A DNA stretch of 64,000 nucleotides from Rhizophagus irregularis (taxonomy: Eukaryota > Glomeromycota > Glomeromycetes > Glomerales > Glomeraceae). The stretch spans positions 2,480,001 through 2,544,000 of the forward strand of contig NC_089436.1 of NCBI RefSeq assembly GCF_026210795.1. Direction: 5' to 3'. The notes under the pieces were generated by a model. It saw only the letters and a program-made list of their open reading frames with translations. It had not been told where the DNA came from and did not search any database. This document shows, piece by piece, positions 50,121 through 58,971 of this stretch. The position numbers and the translations under genes are program-made. Position 1 is the stretch's first letter. Every line of letters begins with the position of its first letter.

Positions 50121-51993
50121 TAGGGTGTCCAGGATTTGACGATCACGATTTTATAACGATTTTGGCCAAAATTTTGCGATTTTTGCGATACCACGATTTT
50201 GGCCAAAATTTTGCGATTTTCGCGATACTCAAATATGATTGGCTATTTAGACACTATAAGTCACGTGAAATCGTGAATGTATCGCCGATAATAATCATTG
50301 ATAATCTCTTTTTTTTCGCTTAGTCATTTTTAATAAAATGGTCGCGCCTCACATACGTTTGTCTCAAAGTGCCGAGTATCGTGAAAACTATATCGTACAA
50401 GAAAACAAACTATGGTGTCGATTTTGCAATGTAGAAATTGATCATGAAAGAAAGAACTCTGTAGATAAACATATTAAAACATTAAAACACCTTAATAATA
50501 AAAACAAGAATAATTCTAATTTGTTAATCCAAAGAACTTTACCTTCTTTTGAAAATACACTAAATGAACGAGAAAAAATTAATAAAGAGATAGTACAAGC
50601 ATTTACTTATGCAGACATTCCTTTGGAAAAAATTGAGAAATTAAAACCATTTTTATTAAATCATTGTAAAAATGGTATGTATTTTCTGATATTTCAATTT
50701 CAAATTTGCCTTTTTTATTTTTATTTATTAATATATTTTTGTTTATAGTGGGCTTAATTACTGGAGCAAATCAACTTCGTGAGAAATATCTTCCATTATC
50801 ATATGAAATAGCGCTCCAAAAATTGAAAAATGATGTCATCAATAAAATTATTTGTTTGACAATTGATGAAACAACAGATCGTTGTGGCTGGCATGCCGTT
50901 AATATATTATTTAGTTTTGATAATAAGACTAAATTAGCTAAAACAGAATTTTTGTCTAATGTTAACGCTTCATCTATTTCACAATTTGTTATGAATACAA
51001 TTCATTTTTATAATATTTCTTATGAAAATATTATTTTTTTTATTTCTGATAACGCTTCATACATGAAATTGGCGTATTCAAATTTATCTCCCTTTTTACC
51101 AAATTTAAAACACAATTGTTGCTTAGCGCATATCCTTAATTTAATTGGTGAAGCATGGGTGAACTTTCAAAAGTTTGAATTGGTTGACAAATTAATTATG
51201 AATTTTAAATCGATATTTACTTATAATTCACAAAGAAAAATTCGATGGAAGGAGCATTTATTACAAAATGGTATTGAATCACCTACTTTAGCACCCCTAC
51301 CAGTAAAAACAAGGTGGAATTCATGGTTTTTATTTTTATGTTGGATTAAACCTTTATATTCTCATTTAATAACTTTTGTTACTGCAGAATATTCTATTAA
51401 TCATGATTCAAAAGCTGTTTGAGATCTTTACACATTTTGTCAAAACAGAAGCCATGTTTTTTGTGTTAAAATATTTATATATTTTATTACATATAATAGC
51501 AAAAGGTAAGTGAATTTAATGGATTTAATAATTTTATAATAATATTACTAATATAATACTTTATTTATTTAGATTAATCAATGATTTGGAATTCTTTAAA
51601 ATAAGAAACAAGGCTATAGCTCCATTTGTTTATTCACGAATAGTATCTCTTCAAGCTTTTTTATCATCAGGAACCAGGAATCCTCCAATTTCAAATGAAA
51701 TATTCCAATTATTAAATGAAGAAAATCAAGATATTGCATCTTTTGTTTCATTATTTTCTAGAGCTTTTATATTGGCAAATGAAAAATGTGAGAAACATAT
51801 ATCTCATCATCCAGCTTTATTATTTTTCAAAGCAATACAATGTTTTGATCCAAGATTTATTCAATCTAATTCATCTAATCATACTTTACAGAAACCTTGA
51901 AAATTTGAGCGATGTTGAATTGATATGGATACGATATAAATTTCATGTCATAATGGTATCAATTTCCGTGATGATATTGTTATAATGTTGATT
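50121..51993 (+). mobile_element. 3'-truncated hAT element
   Basis: The left terminus TAGGGTGTCCAGGATTTG at 50121 is followed by repeated ACGATTTTGGCCAAAATTTT/TGCGAT subterminal words, then the transposase frame at 50338. The matching right terminus was not found; the sequence runs into the ~145-bp minisatellite soon after the transposase frame ends at 51900. The same terminal sequence occurs near 38174. Confidence 0.65.
50338..51900 (+). pseudogene. hAT transposase, decayed and truncated
   Basis: Exon 1 (50338-50674) has a BED/CGGBP1-like zinc-binding segment (LWCRFCNVEIDHERK, then HIKTLKH). A 74-nt intron (50675-50748) joins in frame to VGLITGANQLREKYLP. Exon 2 carries the hAT catalytic-core landmarks: LTIDETTDRCGWHAVNI, FFISDNASYMKLAY, NCCLAHILNLI and PVKTRWNSWF. 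The frame breaks near 51405-51420: DSKAV then TGA, while the +1 frame continues as KLFEIFTHFVKTEAM. It then resumes in a third frame (LINDLEFFKIRNKA, ending at 51900). The C-terminal dimerisation region is missing. It cannot encode a working enzyme as it stands. Confidence 0.82.
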
Positions 51994-52600
51994 CGATATC
52001 GTTACTTCATCACCATAATTTATCGCGAAAATATCGTGGCGATATCTATTTAAAAGAATATCAAATCGGCACAGTCTTGATATCATTACGATGTCAGTAA
52101 TTTCAAAAAAAAAAGATGTAGTATTTTCGATATTGATTTGATATCGTCACTTCATCACCATAATTTATCGCGAAAATATCGGGACAACATTTATTTAAAA
52201 GAATATCTGATCAGTATAGTCTTGATATCGTTACGATATTGTTAATTTCAGGGAGAAAAAAGATGTATTTACGATATTGATATGATATCGTCACATTATC
52301 ACCATAATTTATCGCGAAAATATCGTGACGATATCTATTCAAAAGAATATCAAATCGGCACAGTCTTGATATCATTACGATGTCAGTAATTTCAAAAAAA
52401 AAAGATGTAGTATTTGCGATATTGATTTGATATCGTCACTTCATCCCCCAATTTATCGCCGAGATATCATGACAATATCTATTCAAAAATATCTAATCGG
52501 CACAGTCTTGATATCATTACGATGTCGGTAATTTCAAATAAAAAAAAAAGTATTTACGATATTGATTTGATATTGTCACTTCATTGCCGCAACTCATTTG
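51994..52600. repeat. ~145-bp minisatellite rich in GATATCG
   Basis: Copies start with GATATCGT(T/C)AC at 51994, 52140, 52284 and 52429, with a partial fifth at 52569. A degenerate half-copy precedes them (51910-51993). Each unit contains CACCATAATTTATCGCGAAAATATCG, then AAAAGAATAT(C), then CACAGTCTTGATATC in order. The spacing of 144-146 bp is nearly constant. Confidence 0.9.
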
Positions 52601-52909
52601 TGGTATCGCAACTCATCCGCAATACCGTAAATATTAAACTTTATTTTTTTACAAATTAATAAAAAACTTTTAAATGTATAACGTGCTGTCATATTAATAA
52701 AATAAAATTCTGATATTTTATGCGATTTTGAGAAGCTATTACTGATAGAGTTGCGTTTTACCTTCTAATTTTAACATTGCATCCTTAAAACATACGAATA
52801 TCGTCAAAAAATCCATGATTTCTCAATATTGATTTTATTTGTGATTATCTAGAATTCAATTAAGTAATATTTTTAAGTAATATACATTAGTTATCTCAAA
52901 AAGTAACTT

Positions 52910-53560
52910 CTTCTTAATAGACTTAGAGAATACAATGTTGCAAAGCATCTTTTAACGCCAGATTGAGCTTGTGCATTCATACACCGTCATCCACCTTGTC
53001 TCCACGTACGATTTTAGACCTCCTCCTTGTATATTTTTTAATTGAATAGCGCTTTAAGTAATGCCGCGCCTATAGCCGAATTTTTGAAAAATCTTGTGAG
53101 ATTACATTTGCGCATTTAATCATGTCAGAACTGATTAAATTAACGCAGCGCGCAATGCACCGTATATCGAGAATTGATGGATGATTTTGAGAGATAATTC
53201 GGCGGTGTGGTCCCATAGAGCTGATAAAATGATCATGTGAATCTTAGAATAGATAACAAATAGAAGAAACAAAATTAAAATCAGAATATTAATAAAGAAA
53301 TAATAATGAAATTTACCAATCGTACAATTAGTTTTCTTAGCTAATTCATTATAGATTCGTAAATTTACACGAGCCAATTCAGCTTGTAATAACGTTCCAC
53401 TTAAAATTTGTCAAGTTGGTAGTAGGTTGTACGCTGGTTGTAAAGTTTTAATCATATCAATAAACCAAGGTTTTCAATAACACTAAATGGGATGCTACTC
53501 AATACTCATATCAAAAGCTTTAGTAACCAAACGGTCAATAGCATCAAAATATCTCTTTTC
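52910..53560 (-). pseudogene. Relic of a DUF659-type hAT transposase
   Basis: Minus-strand fragments in varying frames appear in the order expected for this protein family: KRYFDAIDRLVTKAF (near 53530), ENPWFIDMIKTLQPAYNLL (about 53400-53470), ILSGTLLQAELARVNLRIYN then ELAKKTNCTIG (about 53310-53420), DHTAEL (about 53200), SAIGAALLKALF (about 53060), GGGLKSYVETRWMTVYECTS then SIWR (about 52950-53020). Stops and frameshifts separate them. The ORF at 53135-53377 is one open piece. It is on the opposite strand from the hAT copy at 50.3 kb and is a different hAT lineage. Confidence 0.75.
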
Positions 53561-54276
53561 CAATTTGTTGTTTTTTTTGTTAAAATTTTGAATTGATGTA
53601 TGTTCGTAATTTTGTCTTTGCTTTTATTTGGTGATTACCTCCAGTTTAATTAATCACGATATTGCAAATTAACTGTGATTAATTATGGTATTGCGGAATA
53701 ATTGTAACGTTGCAGAATAAATGCGGTTGCAAAATTGCGAAAATTTAGACATCATAATTCGTAATGTTCGCAATATCATAACCGTCATCCTTAATTATAA
53801 CAAAAAAAAATTAATTTGCAAAAAATTAGACTTTTGTTTATTTTATTACTAAAAGCATCATGTGGTATATTACAAAATTTCCTTGAATATTGAACTTCAC
53901 GTGATACAAACCTACAATTAATCAAAAAAATCTTGATATCGCTAATATCGAAGCGGTATATCACGAAGACATCCCCATGGTTTTTTTTTTTGCTTTCCCT
54001 CCTACGTTCAAAAAAGATTTTTCAGAAAAATTATAGATATTAAAAAATTGTTACGATGTGAAAACTGATAATTCCACGTGTATAAATATACAGTATATAA
54101 TAATAAAAACATATAATACACAATATACCTTATTTCGCAATCGTGATTTTCTTTCATCATTACTACTCTCTTCATTATCAACGGAACGTCAGCGCCTATG
54201 TAATAGCGAGATAAGTCCAATGATCTTGCAACATTTATTTTTTCAGCTACGAGCTGTCTTATCGTCTTTTTTTTAA
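53561..54276. other. Intergenic region, no gene seen
   Basis: 53640-53800 has ATTGCGG/GCGATATTG-type words and, in reverse complement near 53796, AAGGATGACGG, resembling a hAT terminus. A TCACGTGA octamer is at 53897-53904. ORFs at 54008-54276 lack domains. Confidence 0.45.
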
Positions 54277-55483
54277 TTAAACATATAATCCAACAACATT
54301 TCGAAGAGCTTTTTTCATTTCTTCAGGTAATTCATTTGAAACACACGTTAACCACTGACGAAATATAGCCAAAACTTCAAGGGGAAGATTGCGAAAATTA
54401 GCGCTAATACTACTACTATTTTGATACGCGCTACCTATATTCGGCCACAATTCACTCCTCTTAAATTCCTAGCAGAATGGTCAAGATGCTGTACGAAGAA
54501 ATAATGCTCTTAATTCAACGTATATGATATTTGATCCCCATTTGGGAGGGAACTATAACGTTGCTTTCTAATAATTCGCTCATCTATTTCTGACTTTATT
54601 CACTAGATCTTTGCTCTTGGGAAGGACTTCTGGGTAGTGACGGTCTTTAACAAAGTAACTCCAATTATTAATTAATAGTAGTTGTTCAAATTCGTCTCTA
54701 TAATAAAAATTAAAATAGGTTCGAAATATATGAATTATAAATATTACAGATTTATTATAATGATACGTAAATATATTTACCTTGGGAGTACGTGTTTGTG
54801 CATTTTCCAAACGCGGAGAACAATATGGAGAACTAGCCGGAGAAGATTCCATCAGAGTTGTTGATAATATAGGACTTTGGCTTTTCTTATATTGCCTTCC
54901 GGCAACCATATTGACGTATTCAGGAAAACAAGCCCAAACCGACTACTTAATTGCAAGATGATCTGACGCTTTACTCGTTATGTTCTCAATTCTTTCTTTT
55001 TTAACATTTCGTCTACAATTATTAGATAGATATCAAGGTAAGTGAATTATTCATATCATAAAAAGAAAGAATACTGAATATCAACTATAAGTCACCTATT
55101 TCTTCTTGACCAATTTGAGGCGATGATAGACGATAGAGCGATGATTGAGGTAGCGGCGACGATTGATACTCTTATAGCTATTGAGGTGTTGCGACCATTA
55201 AGGTTGAGATTGTTGAAGTTGTTGCGACCATTGAAGGTTGTTGAGGTTGTTGAGGTTGTTGAGGCCATTGAGATTGAGGTGGTTGCGGCCATTGAAATTG
55301 TTGAGGTTGAGATTGTTGAAATTGTTGAGGTTGTCGCGGCCACTGAAATAGAGTTTGGGGTTGAGATTGTTGCGGTTGTTGAGACTGAGGTTGTTGATAT
55401 TGCGGTTGCGATGGCTGCCAATGTTTAATAAGCGAGCCTTTTTTACGAATTCCTTGTTCTTTATCAAAATCTTGAGAAGACAT
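54277..55483 (-). pseudogene. Decayed paralogue of the 58972-60770 gene
   Basis: Starts at ATG 55483 with MSSQDFDKEQ, then SLIKHWQPSQPQ and a Gln/Pro-rich stretch, like the intact paralogue (MSSQDRNKPV, SLIKHWEPSQPP). That frame hits TAG at 55178-55180 and a TAA shortly after, then continues as QSSPLPQSSLYRLSSPQIGQ and EEI, ending at a GT donor just as in the paralogue. Later pieces keep order but need frame changes and one further stop: IENITSKASDHLAIK-stop-SVW (paralogue IEDIMSRAVNPVYVRQSIAE), then DEFEQLLLINN with DRHYPEVLPKS, then VELRALFLRT (paralogue NELKSLFLRT). The last open piece, LPLEVLAIFRQWLTCVSNE, ends at 54277. If translated, only the first 101 residues would be made. Confidence 0.75.
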
Positions 55484-55669
55484 TTTAATGATAGTTAAAA
55501 AATGCAAGTCAAAAAAAAAACAAATATCTAAATATAAAAAAAAAAGAAATAATTAATTGAATAAAAAAAAAAATTTTTTTATCCCTTTTTTTTTGCGTTG
55601 ATCTTACCACATCATGATCGAAAAAAATTAATTATTAGTTTTTAAATTATAAATTAAATTACAATTTTA

Positions 55670-55852
55670 CTAATTTAATATATAAACTTGCCTTTTGGGT
55701 AATTCCAGATTTAGAATAACTTCCTTGTCCGGAAAAACTGCTTCTCTTAATAGGCAATTGGATCCCTCAGGATCTTTTGGCAAATCGTACTCAAATTTGA
55801 CAAATATGAGTTTCGTATTATTAATATTTACATCAACAGAGAGATTTTTCAC
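55670..55852 (-). CDS. Short ORF, possible alternative 3' exon of the RRM gene
   Basis: The frame is open from about 55895 to TAA 55670 and reads NLSVDVNINNTKLIFVKFEY then DLPKDPEGSNCLLREAVFPD then KEVILNLELPKRQVYILN, a beta-rich sequence with balanced composition. It follows the RRM-like gene directly in a different frame. A splice from a GT within the Pro/Gln repeat of that gene to the AG before CTTACAATAG (near 55880) would join the two in frame, but this is only a possibility. Family unrecognised. Confidence 0.35.
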   Translation of the reverse strand: MKNLSVDVNINNTKLIFVKFEYDLPKDPEGSNCLLREAVFPDKEVILNLELPKRQVYILN

Positions 55853-55869
55853 ATTAAAAATAAAAATAT

Positions 55870-56980
55870 CTATTGTAAGCTGGTAATTGTGATATTAATT
55901 TCGACTTCAAAAATATTGTAAGCTGGTAATTGTGATTGTGATGGTTGTGGTGATTGTGGTGGTGGGAGTTGTACCGGTGATGATTGTGGTGATTGTGGTG
56001 GTGGGAGTTGTAACGGTGATGATTGTGGTGATGGTTGTGATAGGGGCGGCTGTACCGGGGATTGTAGTGATTGGTTTTGTGTATTCTAATTTTTTATAAA
56101 AAATTTTAATAAGTAATAATTCCTTCATTAATTTATATTTCATTAATGTAATAATAGTGCTTACAGATCGTCCATCATCATCGTCGTCATCATCATCATC
56201 ATCATCATCATAATCATCATCATCTCCTCCTTTTGGACGTGCTTCTGCGAACATAATTGTTTTACTTAGAGGTCCGATAAATTTTTTGTTTCTCACATAA
56301 TTGTAAAATCTAGTTTTATCATCATCATTTTCGAAGTGCACAAATCCATGCCTAAATATAACAAATGTTCATTTAATTAAATTATTAATTAAAAATTGTA
56401 TATATTAATTATTTTATTTCATTACCCCCAATCAGGATCCTTTCTGATATGTACAAAATTGTAAGAAAATCTATTCTTTAACCATCCCTTAACGTCTTTC
56501 GATTTTATCCCTTTTAACTCTTTCGTGTTCTTACCACCGAAGAAAACTGATAATTTATGATCACGACAACATTCATGTCTTTTCTTACCTATATTATTAT
56601 TAAATAAAATTAAAAATAATAAATTAATACTTTATATTAAAAAAAAGAAAAATGATTCATTCTTGATATATACTTTTTCATATAATATATTTGATTTCAA
56701 TAAAGGAATATTAAATATCATATTTTAACAAAGGAATGGGAATGTTAAAGATGAAAGGAAACATATTTTAGCCTTTCGGGACGAAAGGAATCTTATTTTA
56801 GCCTTTCGTGATGAAAGGAATCTTATTTTAGCCTTTCGTGATGAAAGGAATCTTATTTTAGCCTTTCGTGACAAAAGGAATATCGATTATTTTAACCAAG
56901 CATTTAGCCTTTCATGACGAAAGGAATATTTTAATTCAGCCTTTGTGACAAAGGAATAGCAAGCAAATTTACTTACCCAT
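55870..56980 (-). CDS. RRM-like protein with acidic and Pro/Gln-rich tail
   Basis: Four exons: a 4-nt coding exon 56980-56977 (ATG G), then 56588-56426, 56351-56165 and 56085-55870, giving 189 aa. The start is inferred: ATGG followed by GTAAGT is the nearest upstream site that joins in frame to GKKRHECCRDHKLSVFFGG. Residues about 12-95 look like an RNA-recognition motif, with LSVFFGG as RNP2-like and GHGFVHFEN as RNP1-like strands. A run of twelve or more Asp (DDDDYDDDDD) follows, then a Pro/Gln/Ser repeat (QSSPLQLPPPQ, QSSPVQLPPPQ). The C-terminus was altered by a 44-bp duplication. Intron 1 (about 390 nt) houses a 30-bp minisatellite. RNA binding is likely; the target is unknown. Confidence 0.68.
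55872..55937. repeat. Tandem 44-bp duplication at the end of the RRM gene
   Basis: TATTGTAAGCTGGTAATTGT then GAT occurs at about 55871 and again 44 nt further (about 55915), separated by ATTAATTTCGACTTCAAAAA. Because 44 is not a multiple of three, the duplication changes the reading frame of the last codons. Confidence 0.75.
56749..56955. repeat. 30-bp minisatellite inside intron 1 of the RRM gene
   Basis: About five units of GATGAAAGGAATCTTATTTT then AGCCTTTCGT at exact 30-nt spacing (clearest between 56770 and 56880), with decayed copies at each end. Each unit junction forms a short inverted repeat, CCTTTC..GAAAGG. On the gene's strand, CTAAAATAAGATTCC words replace any obvious splice signal, so the repeat should be spliced out with the intron. 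Confidence 0.88.
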
Positions 56981-57222
56981 TTTTCTTTGTTTACTAAATC
57001 TTACGAAACCCACATTCTTATTGTAATTCGAATGCAAAATTCGATAAATTTTATTGGTCAGTTAATGTTAATCATCATGTGAAATCAAATATTTTTTTTT
57101 TAGTCATACTCAAGTTTCACAAACCCAATTATATTGCACTATACGTCATAATTACACATCTTAATTACAAAAAAACTTTTCGTGTCACTTATCAGTCCAA
57201 TCAAAAATAAATAAACCGGATT

Positions 57223-57629
57223 TTGAACAGGCGTAACATGAGATTATATTTAAACGGTACGGTAACACTATTGGCTTTAGCCTTTAAGCAATGTGACGAA
57301 AATTATACCCTACCTCCCACTGTCAACACCTTCTTCACCAAGAATATTATATTCTTCGAGAGATGTGTTAATATCTATGACGAACAACAACTGGCTAATT
57401 CCTTACAACCATCCAGTATAAAGAGGCCTGTAAAATTTGTAAGTATTTTGGCCATTCTGTAAAAAGTTGCCCCAATTTAAAATCGCAGTTTTGATGGGGT
57501 AATTATTGTATACGCTGCTGGAAAGCTGGGCACAACAGTAGTGAATGTAAAAATGAACTGGAGGTCGTGCCGTTCAACGAAGAGTTTCGTTCTCCAGAAG
57601 AAATTGTAAATTTTTTGATTTATAAATAG
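57223..57629 (+). pseudogene. Broken zinc-knuckle (CCHC) protein gene
   Basis: 57223-57462 is an open frame (MRLYLNGTVTLLALAFKQ, then CVNIYDEQQLANSL). In a different frame from about 57405, two CCHC zinc knuckles follow: CKICKYFGHSVKSC and CIRCWKAGHNSSEC, both with C-x2-C-x4-H-x4-C spacing. A TGA lies between them (after NLKSQF). The end reads VVPFNEEFRSPEEIVNFLIY, stopping at 57629. Frameshift plus stop make it a probable pseudogene. Zinc knuckles of this type bind nucleic acid and occur in retroelement Gag/ORF1 proteins as well as cellular RNA-binding proteins. Confidence 0.65.
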
Positions 57630-58085
57630 TTTATTTTTTTAAAAAAAAAATTTTGAAATTTTTTTTTCTTACGAAATTTACCATGAGTTGCTGGTAGCAG
57701 TGGCAAATTTCGAAAGTTTATCTGGGCCGTGGTGGCAGGGTGAACTTTTTTTTTATACTTTTATTGTATGAAATATTTTTCAATTTTTACAACCTAATAA
57801 AGAGTTAACGGACATTTTTTGAATATCATCTTGAATGCCAAATTGATATGGTGATAATGTTAAATTCATATTGCAGAAAATATAAAAAAAAATTGTTCAA
57901 TATGGAAGTCAGTAATTTGATGGATCAGTGATGTCAGAATCAACATCGGAAGTACATATTGAAAGATCACGTCGTATTTTGATAAATTTATTGATGTCGC
58001 GACGTTATAACCAGAAGTACTTGGAAAATCACAGTTAACTGTGTAGAGGCTTCCATTAAACGAGAAAAATTTTTCATGTGCTGCG

Positions 58086-58355
58086 TCATTGCTCCTCTTC
58101 CAAATTAATGATTTCTGCTTGTCTGGTTGATTGAGATTGTTGTCTCCTCTTCAAAATGTGGACACCTGGGCAATATTGTAAACGAGGTAGTTGTTCATCC
58201 TCATAAGGATATTGCAATCGAAATGGTCTGTAATTACGTCCAAATTCAGGATAATATTGTGATTGAGGTTTATAAATGGATTGTTGTTGCCGTTGATATT
58301 GCTGATGATGTTGTTGTAGATGTTGTTGGTGAAGTTGATGTTGATGTTGCTGTTG
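58086..58355 (-). pseudogene. Orphan Gln/His-rich exon
   Basis: After an AG acceptor at 58356-58357, 89 codons are open to TGA 58086-58088: QQQHQHQLHQQHLQQHHQQY, then YYPEFGRNYRPFRLQYPYED and a charged end (RRQQSQSTRQAEIINLEEEQ). There is no in-frame ATG at its start, since TAA precedes it, and no upstream exon was recognised; GATATCGCCGTG-type repeats occupy that side. It may be the last exon of a lost gene. Not recognised. Confidence 0.45.
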
Positions 58356-58437
58356 CTGTTTTTAAAAATAACCTTCACGATTAACTCAATTTAATATTTT
58401 ATTATTGTATTATAAAATCCAATATACTAATAAAAAT

Positions 58438-58572
58438 GATTTGATTTATTTTAAAAAAACACTGCATGATATCTTCGTGATATCGGTTTGTAATTGTAAA
58501 AAAATTATCTAAATGATATCGCCGTGATGTTTCATAATTGTACCAAAAAAAATCTAAATGATATCGCCGTGT
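58438..58572. repeat. Short ATGATATCGCCGTG repeats
   Basis: Two copies of AAATGATATCGCCGTG (about 58512 and 58557) and a related GATATCTTCGTGATATCGG (about 58467), separated by TAATTGTA-N-AAAAAA spacers. Related in theme to the arrays at 52.0 and 63.9 kb. Confidence 0.6.
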
Positions 58573-58971
58573 TCGATTCAGTTAAAGAATGTGAATGAAT
58601 GTTCGTTAATTTTGGTTGCAAATTTGAAGTTTTATTTTGGCAATAATGTTATACAATAGAAATAAAAATGATAAAGAATATACTATCTACCCGTCTTCTT
58701 TTAGATTGTGAAAGTAAAAAAATATATATATATATATATATATAGATACAAAGAAAAAAATTATTGTTGTAGTAACAATGATAATTATAATCATTTGACC
58801 TGGTTTTTAAAATGATGGTTTTTTACATAGAATTTTTTTTTTTTAAAAAAAAAAAGAAAAATTTGTTTTATAAATTTACATACGAACCTCTCATCAAACT
58901 TCAACACACGACCAGATACTTTACTTTTCTACGCTAAAAATTTAAATTGAAAAAAATCTACATAATATATA

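Noticed and set aside
55092-55428. Overlapping Thr/Ser- and Val/Glu-rich ORFs on both strands
   Set aside because: Alternative frames of the CAA/CCT-rich repeat in the decayed Gln/Pro-rich gene.
55907-56341. 144-codon minus-strand ORF with Thr/Ile-rich end
   Set aside because: Reads through a clear intron (56164-56086) into the wrong frame; the spliced frame gives a Pro/Gln-rich tail instead.
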